A stretch of DNA of 64,000 nt, from positions 6,285,350 to 6,349,349 of the forward strand of contig OY811972.1 of assembly GCA_963681505.1 (NCBI GenBank). The letters are read 5' to 3'. The notes beneath the pieces were generated by a model that did not search any database, was not told where the DNA came from, and worked only from the letters and a program-made list of their open reading frames with translations. This document shows positions 55,371 to 64,000 of the stretch, in pieces (within the stretch, counting starts at the first letter, position 1; every line of letters starts with the position of its first letter). The position numbers and the translations under genes were made by a program. The DNA comes from Eunapius fragilis. Lineage: Eukaryota; Porifera; Demospongiae; Spongillida; Spongillidae.

Positions 55371-55900
55371 GTCCTCAATTGAGGACCACACCTGCAACAT
55401 GCACTTCTCCGACAATTTCAGTTATTTTGTAACTGCACTATGCACATCAAGTTTATTGCATAAGTTTATTCCCTGCTGGCAGTCGTAAGCTGCAAAGCAA
55501 TCACGATCTTTCATCCCACTGCAAAGCGGCAGTATTTCATTTGGAGGTTTTGAGCATTGAAATTTTTTTTTCTGTTAACATTCCCGATGATGCTGCTAAT
55601 GATTCCCTTTGCACCAAAGTTCACTTTGCACTTACTCTGAACTTTGTCGCCAATCTTGAGTTGCGTGCTCCTGCTCATTGCGGTTCGCTCGCGCGGGAGA
55701 TGCTAATTAATTGCCTTTCACTTGACGAATGTGACCATAGGCTTGAGAGGCAAGAATGTATAACACGAGCAAACTTTATACACTAGTCACCACTATGGGT
55801 TAAAAGGCACGTGATACGCGAACGTATTTGCTACATGACCTTTTATTGGATTTGGTCCTCAATTGAGGACCGTCGTCCTCAATTGAGTACCAAAGGGTGA
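55371..55900. repeat. Recurrent GTCCTCAATTGAGGAC palindrome
   Basis: The perfect 16-bp palindrome occurs at about 55371-55387 and 55857-55873; a near copy follows at 55877-55892. The last two make a larger inverted repeat from tttggtcctc to gagtaccaaa. Intervening DNA has no supported gene. Confidence 0.7.
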
Positions 55901-56094
55901 TAGAGGTTAAAGATATTTGTGTACCAAAATACATTCCTTTACTTACATCAAGCTTTACATCTTCCTCTGCTCTATAGCACAATCTATCTGCCCCTGATAG
56001 CAGAAAGCGCAAAAATGTGGTGGATACAGAAGTAAATGTTCATTGTATTGCAATGCTTCTCGACAGTGCCTATCACCACTCTGCCCTATATCAT

Positions 56095-56260
56095 GAAATG
56101 GCTCTTCATCATCTGCATCACCATTTGTACCTTTTTGCATAAGTTCAACTTGACCACATGAGCAGGAACCATCATCAATATCACCATTATCTTCACCGAC
56201 ATCATCACAATTACAATCATCACCATCACCAATGTCATCATTATCATCATCATTATCTGG
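56095..56260. repeat. Imperfect ATC/ATT trinucleotide repeat
   Basis: (atc)n with interruptions, giving Asp runs in the frame of element 2 and Met/Val runs in another frame. Confidence 0.7.
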
Positions 56261-57395
56261 AAAAAACAATGTATTAACCTTATGTGTGTTGCATCTGCAA
56301 TACGACGTATAATTACCCTACACATTGACTCATTGATTTCCTGTGCTCCATCCAAAATTTGGGGGAATTGGTGAAAATCATTGCTATTTTATAGAGCATG
56401 CTTAAAGGCATATAATCAGTATACGGAAAAAGTAATCTAAATGAGCTACATGTACATATACCAAACTCAAGTGGTTGAAGATATTCCTTAAGAAACCTAT
56501 TATAAGTTTTTTTCAAAATGGAACCATGTGATGATTTCAATCTGTAACGTCCTTTGCTTAAGCTTTCAACAACTTCATAAGGACCTAGCCACTTTTTGTC
56601 CAGTTTTCCTCCTATTCAATGTGAGTTTTACATGTTCTTCAACATTACCATCGTACCAGAGCTAAAACTCTAAGTAGGATTTCAAAACTTTACACACACA
56701 ATACCATTATTACATGGAGAGTGCCACGTTTTGCATTGTATTGTGCCTTTTGTCATTGCTGAGCTTGTTCAATGTTTTTAAGGACCCTCTGATGGTATTT
56801 CTCCTGGATTGCTAGTATATTCTTCCATATCATATGTACATGTGTTCTCGCCTGTGACGTTAGTGGTTGCCTTGCAGTTGAATTTATGATCAATTGCCAT
56901 ACAAGGGTTATGATTGTACATAATGGAGAAGGGGCTAAACTGTGAAGAATCTGCTTTGATATGCGATAAGCATACAAGGCTGCATCTATATTTTCATCTC
57001 AGTTTTCTTTAGCCTCTGAAAATTTGATCAAAGCCCTTAGTGCGCTCATCCAAACCATTAGTTTGAGGGTGATAGGGACTGCTAATCCTGTGCTCAATCC
57101 CTGCATGTCAGCTTAAACAAACAGCAGAAAAGGATAATAAATAATGGTTTAAATGCATGAAACCTATTGAAAATTACCTTGAAAGTTGATTTACAAATAC
57201 CTTTCCCTGATCTGATATGATGATGTCAGGCCAGCCATGATGACAAAACACTGTAAATAAGAAATCAGCAACACCAACTGCTGTCTTATCTTTAAGTGGA
57301 GCACCTTCTGGCCACTTTGAGAAGTAATCTGTTACTGTCACAATATATTTATTTTTCCTACACGTTTCAGGTAATGGACCTACAAATATGAGAAT

Positions 57396-57650
57396 AAAAA
57401 AGTTCTCTAGAGAGCATTGGTGGTGTATAGGATTCATAGGCAATGATGGTTTTAGAAAATAAGGAAGCAAGGGTCTAATCAGTAATACATTTATATGTTG
57501 CACACATGCAACATATCCTACAAATGTGCTAAAAATAGGATTATTACATTTTCTCATATTACTGATAAGACCCTTGTTTCCTTACCTTTTACACAATCAT
57601 TGCCTAGGAATCCTATACACCACCAAAGTTCACTTAGAGAATTTTCTTGT
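57396..57650. mobile_element. Foldback MITE inserted in an intron of element 2
   Basis: Arms gagagcattggtggtgtata...caggcaatgatg...gaaataaggaagcaagggtc and the complement on the right; loop around 57500-57545. Same family as 20241-20527 (shared gttggtgg.ata, gaaggcaat.gtgg, aagcaagg). It lies between a donor (gatag|gtatg, about 57668) and an acceptor (tttgtag|gtcc, about 57380) of the integrase element. Confidence 0.8.
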
Positions 57651-58599
57651 TTGTTAACTTGTTAAATATACATACCTATCAGATCAATGCCTATTTGACT
57701 CCATACTTTGCTTGGAACTGGAATGGGGTGAAGTTCAGCATTCTTCCCTTCAAGTTTTGCATTGACACGCTGACATACATCACATCATCTGCAGTACTGG
57801 TCTAGATCTCTGTTAAGTTCTTTCCACCAGTAAGTTTGTCCGATCTGCAACAACATCAGAAACACAATAGTAAATGAACTATACATTTTAAAGTAATTTA
57901 AGGCCATGCCTACTTCTGGTGCATACTGTATATGGCAATGTAACACCATAATACATTACATGGGTATCTAGCAACATATGTGTTATAAGGTGGTGTAATA
58001 GACAAAAGTCTACCAGACATGCATGTTCGATGCACTAAATGTTTGGTCTTTTTCACAAGTATGTCCTCCATTTGTAAGGCATTCTATACTAGTACTCTGT
58101 TGCACGTCAATTTGGGGCATGCTTGTACAAGACCATTTTTTGCACCACTTGATACGCTTAGAGAAATTAAATAAGAGCTAGATCACCGAAGTGGACTCCT
58201 TACATTATTTTGCGACATTCAGTCACTCAGTCACTTACCTTAGCTCGCGTTTTTTCCTGCCTTAGTGGCAACCATCAACGCCATAATGGCAGGCACGAAT
58301 AATCTTGGTTATCTCCTTTGAGTTTGCAATCATCCGTTTGAGACATATCTCATTCACTGCATCTGTTGCTCGGTAATGCAGCAATCGTTCTTTCAGCACA
58401 AACATAGCAGCTTGCTGGCGCATTCTCCATTTCTCGTTTGCTGTAGCGCCAACAGAATACACACGTGAATCCCAAAGGTCACCCTCTTTACACTAAGTGA
58501 GATAGTCAACCAACGCGCTATACCGTCTCTGCAAAGACATTTTCAAGCCGAACAAACAACATGTGTTATGGCGGATAAAGTATCCTAGGGTACACAGCC

Positions 58600-58800
58600 T
58601 AATAGTATTTTATGATACAGATATGTAACATAAATTGTTACATATATGTTACAGAATATGTGACAGCTATGTCAGCACAAAATGTTACATACCCTGTTGA
58701 CAAATTGTATGTAACAACTATGTACTTAAGTTTGGGATATAATATTCATACATATTTGTAGCTCATGTATGTAAACATATATGTGTCATAAAATAATTAG
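58600..58800. repeat. Cluster of TATGTAACA / TGTTACATA motifs
   Basis: At least six direct or inverted copies of (t)atgtaaca or near variants within 200 bp (58623, 58636, 58648, 58688, 58709 and further). The cluster lies just beyond the 3' end of the CACTA-like transposase, where subterminal transposase-binding repeats of such elements are expected. Confidence 0.55.
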
Positions 58801-58899
58801 ACCATATAAGGAAATGTTTATCCACTCAGTCTTTATAAATGAATTTCACTGTATTAATATACACAAAATACATTGTAGCAATAAAAAGGATTGTTAAAG

Positions 58900-61800
58900 T
58901 TATGACAATGCACCAATTCATTGCACAGTGTCTTGTCTTTCTACTCTTTGCACACACCCTGCATTCTTAAAATTGCATAACTCTGTGCACTCGTGAACCA
59001 GCGAAACTGGTCTCAAGACGCTGGTACTTGATATGCAGAAGACTGCCTTGCTCAGTTTAACAAGGGACAGTCGTATTCATTGAGTAATGGCTGACCATCC
59101 AAGGATTCACAAGAGTGGTAGCCCTGAACAAGACAATGCATGGTGCCAGAAGTGGTGTTGAAAGTTGCTAGAAGAAGTCCATACTGCATATACAAGTATG
59201 ATGCAACAAGTCAGCTCCATCAGTATTGGTGCAGAGCTCTGCTGCATGTACCTGGTCATGATGGGTCACTAGTTTGATGAACTCTTTTAGATTCACAAGA
59301 GTTGAATCCTTGGAAATGACAGCCTTGAACTCCTGCACTGTATCACTGGTGCTGCATGTAGTCCTCTCGTCAAGCCTGATGTCAAATTGGGAATCATTCT
59401 GAAGAGCACCAAGTGTTGTACTTTGATTTCCTGTTGTTTTTAGTGGCAATGTTGACAGTGTGTACTTGTGTCGTGATGCCTAAAAAATATCATGTTGTCA
59501 TGAAATGCTTTACTAATACAATAACATGCCTTTCGAGGTGCTCTGACATTGTATATAGCACAGCCTTGATGCAGTTCTATCATTGGTATGCCGCACATTA
59601 CATGTTGCATACAAGGTGAAAAAAATAACTCCTTTGTGCCATCTCTGCATCTAGAATAAATACAAGAATATTAAAAATTCAGAAATACATGCAGGTTTTG
59701 TACCTTTCGGTACTGTGTGCGTCATCATTACAAATATAGCGCAGATGCTGTAAGGTCAAGAAACGCACTGTCTTGGGGCTAGCCTGTTACCAAAGATATT
59801 GTAGCCTCGAACCATTGAGTTGAAAGATTCGATCAAACCTATATGTACACCAGCAATAACTGCATGTTATAATTGCACAGTACTGTTCAGCAGAGAAAGC
59901 AGAGCATGGTCCATAATCACGAATGGACACAGGAAGGTGGAGAATTATGTGGGTCTTTGGTTTCTTTAACAGTGCTGGCACGTGCTCCTTTATGTCATCA
60001 ACAAAACTTTGACATAGCTGCTGCCACTCATTGTACAGGGAGGTGGAAAGGAATTGACAGTAAGCTATTTGAAAAACCTATCAAAAATAATGATTATGAC
60101 ATGAAGTCAACAATGGTTGCTTACATTGGATAATGACAAATTTACTTTCTTCTGTCCTTCTGTTAGATATGGTCCCAAAATGAATATTGCCATCTGGGTC
60201 CATCCTTTAAAAAATCCCTTCCAACGAATGACTTGGAGTGCCGGCAAACATTTTTGTTTTAAACCCAGAGATGTTAAAATACTTGACCCTTGCTAGAATT
60301 TCAATTTTTGGCCTTCTTGACAGCCCTGACATTATTTCCTTTAGTACGTACTTACAAGTACCTATCAGTTTAGTGTGCAACACTTCAGCAGACAAATACC
60401 TAATGTTGTGCAACAGACAAGCTGATTAGAGGATCCCAACTGTCAATTCTTACCTATATAAATCTGCTGGGATTGAAAAAAAAGGATTTTCAATCTCCCT
60501 CAACCCATACTGCTTACACATCTCTGTTTTGGCCTCTTCAGTTGACTGCGCCATGATCTCTGCAACTTGTTGCAAAACTTTGGCCTTCGTGCGCCTCTCA
60601 CAGATCATATGAGGATTCAGAGTTCTGTCAACCTAAACATGAAATATTAAGTAGCAGCAGACCAACACATAATATGTCACCTTACCATGCAGATGCAGCA
60701 ATACTTTATAGCCGAACTACCCAAGTGGTTCAGAAGCTCTGAAGCCCTTGGGTTGTCACAAACAATACATATCAACGGAGCTATGACATGGACCATCTGT
60801 TGAAGGAATCCATCATACACCGCTACTCCTTCCTGCTCTAGTGCTGTTAACTGTTCAGCAATAGGACTGCTCATTGACAAATCCAGTGGGGCCACATAGT
60901 CCGAGCAACAATGTTAATGTTTTGCAATCTGGTGTGTAGACAACGTGGAAGTCCAGCAAGAGACAGGTACCATGCATCAAATTTGTGCCATTTCTTGCTT
61001 TTTTTACCACTCAAATCATCCGAGAATAAAATGAATGGCAACATTACAATTGGCTTGCCCGCTGCCTTAACTTTAAATGGATGAGGAGTGAAATATGCAG
61101 CAGTTTCCTACAAATAAATAACAGTGTTCTAAAATTTTAAATTACATTGTACACCACACCTGCAGATCCATTCTTGATAACTGAGACGATGCCCAACGAA
61201 CAATAATCTGAGGACAAGCAGTGACGCCGAGAACTGAAGATACAGGAACCTCAATGAAGTCGTACAGAATTAGGCTCTATCTCTGATTCCGGTACCGTCT
61301 GCCTAAACTGTGGACAATCGAGGAGAATCTCAATTCCAGCAAACACTCCATCACAGCCTGACTGATCAGTGATGAGCACCATAAGTACTAGCATACAGAA
61401 ACATTTGCATCCAACCTTAGGGAAAAACTTCACTATAATGCCTTTTGTAGTACCAAGATTTGAGTGGTAAAAGTTGACACAGTCTCTTACAAACACAGAT
61501 GTTCTATTAACCAATGTAGCCATGGGTGATGCGAAACGTGAGTCATTACACCAGTACATTCCATGAAACATCTCTCTAATCAGGAGATAAAACAACTGAA
61601 ACTTAAGAAATTACATTGTTTTTCAGATTACGTCAATCTCTCTTCATAAAAAACAGGGTATCTCAACAGAGAACTGGCAATATCATATCTACCAAGGCAT
61701 TGGCGTATGATGGAAGTTAATGGAATTGAATAAAATGATGTTCCACTGGAATCAGTATGCTAAAAAGGAAAGGAGCTGGTAAAAGCTTAACTTCATAACA

Positions 61801-62190
61801 GTGCAACTTACTATCTGAAGTAATTCCATGTTCGAAAACTTAAATCTTTTGACACAAGCTGCTTCAAGTTAAACCAAAAAAAGGAGAGATTTCTGTCACC
61901 CTGATAGAAATGATATATAGTTCAATAATGCAGCACATTTGAGAAGGTAGGCTACAAACCACAGGATGAGGGCTGTTGACAAGGAAGAAAAACAAAGCAA
62001 ATATTATTTTTGATAGAAATGGATAGTAGTTGGACTGCCGAAGTTCCTCAAACGTTTCAATGATTTCATTGTAGTCATAGACATCACCATCGCTGTCCTC
62101 TTCATAGCTGTTTCCATCGTCGCCCGTCGGCTCAGAATTGTCGTAGTAGTTGTCAGCTTGACTTTGATGATCCATGTCCTTTTCCTGATC
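58900..62190 (-). mobile_element. CACTA/Tnp2-like transposase gene with short introns
   Basis: Minus-strand, multi-exon. Exon 1 starts with an acidic region (62175, MDHQSQADNYYDNSEPTG) and ends at about 61960. Later landmarks: FYLLIREMFHGMYWCNDSRF (61.5 kb), MLPFILFSDDLSGKKSKKW then HKFDAWYLSLAGLPR (61.0 kb), PLICIVCDNPRASELLNHLG (60.75 kb), FFSIPADLYR and YLSAEVLHTKLIGTCKYVLK (60.4 kb), FKGWTQMAIFILGPYLTEGQ (60.2 kb), KTHIILHLPVSIRDYGPCSAF (59.95 kb), NSMVRGYNIFGNRLAPRQ (59.8 kb). Introns with GT-AG ends at 60633-60685 (53 nt), 60400-60453 (54 nt) and 60078-60124 (47 nt) join the frame correctly. Breaks: a frame change near 60900 and others near 59750-59900; the C-terminal part is decayed. 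Family: EnSpm/CACTA-like (Tnp2-type) DDE transposase. Confidence 0.7.
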
Positions 62191-62199
62191 TCATGAATA

Positions 62200-62541
62200 C
62201 GGGTCAAATTAATATGATATGCTTTCTACGTTACTTCTTCGGCGTGTTCTTCAAACTTGCTGCAAGAGTCAAGAAAATGCACTCGCTCGACAAAGATTTG
62301 ATGGGAACGGATGCGCAGATGTCACGTGTATAGACATTTGCATCGAAAGGTTTCAGCACAAGGCTCACAACAAAAGCATGCTGTGAGCAGAATTTCAACT
62401 TATTAACACTCCTTAACAAGCATAGTAGTAATCACTTACGCGTCGTCATCTTTTGCATAACGTGTCACGTGCTCCTACACGTTCTACATTTGTAAACATG
62501 CATGTCATTGATAAAGTTTCATCCGTATTCATCTACTGCTA
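62200..62541. other. Gene-free junction between two transposons
   Basis: Upstream flank of the CACTA-like transposase (probable promoter side) and the 3' boundary of the next hAT element. No further structure recognised. Confidence 0.35.
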
Positions 62542-64000
62542 CAGGGGCGGCGGAAGCTAAATGAGGGGGCCGGCAATATCGGCTAATTATATTCATTATA
62601 GTTTTAATTAAACACATACATGTACACATACATGTACACATACATTACTGTCATATCAAGTACACTTGTTAGTTGTTCAAAATTTGCCAAAGTATCTCAT
62701 TCGTTCGTCGTTTGTTGCAATTAACTCTCGCGCTATCTCTTCTACATTCAGGGTTTCTGTCAGCTCTTTGTGAACATTCAACAAGAAACATTGGTTCAAT
62801 CTTTTCTCACTCATGCTCGATCTAAGTAAAAAGTCATCTTAGCACTGAAAAACTCCTTTCTGAAGTGCTTGATGTTATTGCGAATGTGAGGTACAGTCGA
62901 AGTAGCAAATGCACCTCAGATAAAAGATCCTTGTTTACATGCTGTGCCATGGCATCACAAATGGTTCTAATGCTGGTAACTTTCTTAACTTTGGGTAGTT
63001 CCACACGAATCACAACTACTAGAATTCTTAACTGGTTCTCTAGCTTATCTATACAAACGTCGGTGCTAAAAATGGATTCTTTCATATCTGAAAGTTCCTC
63101 ACGCAACTATCTCCATTGCAGACTTCAATAACAGTGACTCCAAGGTAATGATTGGTTTAACATCGCGTTGAAAAAACTGATCCTTTAATTCTTGAACTAA
63201 AAGGTCACAGGATTCAAAATACTTCTGACGGTAAAAGGATCGAGGATCACTAAAGGTATATTGAGGAGATCCATCGTCATATTGACGGGGAGCCCTTCTG
63301 TACCTGGGCAGCACGGGTTCTCCTATTTGCAGATCTTGAGCTTTTTTCACAACTGATTCATAGAATTTATTGGAAGCATCGTCTTGCCTTTGTCATTGAT
63401 AAAATGACCTTGTGACGTTCACTGTAGAAAATGCCTTCTGAACAGAGATATTTTTTCTCTGCAATACTATAGATTTATTCTCTGCAGCTCCAAAGAGGAG
63501 ATGGCCAAGTTGTTGACCAAAAAACTTGTCAAACTTTTCCAGCGCTGTTACAATTCCACCTGCCTTCAGCCCGTACTCGTCCTTTGTGGTAGAATGTACT
63601 TCATCTAGTGTTTCAATTATGATGGTGTACTGCTTGGTGACTGCATCAATAGCCTCCGCCCTTACAGTCCATCGTGTTGGACACAAAGGTTTTAAACCAC
63701 TACTATTACAGGAAACACTATGATCATGAAGCATCTCAGAAAAGAAAGTTTTGCGCTTAGGTGAATAATTGATTAGCTTAATGATGTCACAAACGGTGTC
63801 CAGGGCATCTCTGAGCAAAGGAATCTGTCTTCCTGCATCTTGAAGACATAAGTTTAAGGAATAAGCAAAATAGTGCACAGGAAAGGCTTGAGGAACGTCA
63901 TGCCTAATCCTCGTAGCAACTCCACTTTTGATCCCTTGCATCACAGAAGCTCCATCGTAAGCTTGCCCCAACATAACTTCAATGATAAATCGCAACGCAA
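62542..64000 (-). mobile_element. hAT element, 3' half (continues beyond the window)
   Basis: The left terminus CAGGGGCGGCGGAAGC (62542) has the form of a hAT terminal inverted repeat. Inward, on the minus strand, lies the hAT transposase C-terminal half: QAYDGASVMQGIKSGVA and HYFAYSLNLCLQDA (63.85-63.98 kb), LKPLCPTRWTVRAEAIDAV (63.6 kb), RYRRAPRQYDDGSP (63.3 kb), and the dimerisation end TSSTSERSFSVLR (62835) followed in another frame by MSEKRLNQCFLLNVHKE and a short tail to about 62680. Two or three frame changes separate these blocks (about 63370, 63105, 62833). ZMYM1/'52-kDa repressor'-like family. The N-terminal half and right terminus lie outside the window. Confidence 0.8.

Larger units (their letters stand above)
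55950..58480 (-). mobile_element. Integrase-bearing element 2 (KRBA2/Ginger- or gypsy-like)
   Basis: Second, diverged element with the same architecture on the minus strand: N-terminal helical and zinc-binding region (58262-58462, ending ACHYGVDGCH), catalytic core (57174-57380, FVGPLPETCRKNKYIVTVTD and FSKWPEGAP..; HHGWPDIIISDQGK), late region (56550-57060) and an Asp-rich C-terminal segment (55960-56260) that contains an (ATC)n-like repeat. Introns with GT-AG borders separate some blocks. A foldback MITE (57396-57650) sits inside one of these introns. A few breaks; no LTRs seen; class undecided as for element 1. Confidence 0.65.

Noticed and set aside
56086-56355. Methionine/valine-rich ORF that looks like a membrane protein
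   Set aside because: Translation of an ATC-type repeat in a shadow frame of integrase element 2.

Overview
The window is metazoan nuclear DNA. It is AT-rich, with no operons and no prokaryotic signals. Coding signal comes in short exons separated by introns of about 43-57 nt with GT-AG ends, and the rest is crowded with degraded transposons and foldback MITEs. Very short introns, a Frizzled-type Wnt receptor lacking a clean KTxxxW motif, and a rich hAT / CACTA-like / integrase transposon population fit a sponge (demosponge) best. The species assignment is inference; no marker gene in the window fixes it.

Host genes are few. (1) A Frizzled-like receptor runs on the minus strand (about 9.0-11.8 kb) in six recognisable exons: cysteine-rich domain (CRD), ectodomain linker/TM1, TM2, an extracellular loop, TM3-TM5 and TM6-TM7. 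An in-frame TGA falls exactly where a conserved CRD cysteine should be. (2) A single-exon secreted protein of 179 aa (29.5-30.0 kb, minus) has a signal peptide and a beta-trefoil/FGF-like look, with a TATA box just upstream. (3) A clean 180-nt exon encoding a transmembrane segment of an unrecognised protein lies at 19.03-19.21 kb (minus). (4) Two orphan exon candidates lie on the plus strand at 5.33 and 40.82 kb.

Layout. 0-8 kb: decayed hAT element, a long-TIR MITE, gag-like and integrase fragments, a small palindromic MITE. 8-12 kb: Tc1/mariner-like MITE, then the Frizzled gene. 12-24 kb: mostly noncoding, with dispersed and foldback repeats and the membrane-protein exon. 24-29 kb: Merlin-like fragment, BEL/Pao fossil, integrase and hAT scraps. 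29-37 kb: the secreted gene, a second copy of a large foldback element, a tandem duplication, and a 48-bp repeat next to a long (CT)n tract. 37-40 kb: a hAT transposase split by a nonautonomous mariner-like element. 40-45 kb: a MITE, a DDE transposase remnant and a 1.3-kb piggyBac-like element with TTAA ends. 46-64 kb: a dense transposon zone with a 504-aa ORF of unrecognised family, gypsy, pogo and hAT pieces, two integrase-bearing elements, a CACTA/Tnp2-like transposase that keeps spliceable introns, and the 3' half of another hAT element running off the window.

Exons were read by eye from splice signals, phase and protein pattern. Family names rest on remembered motifs, not on a search.
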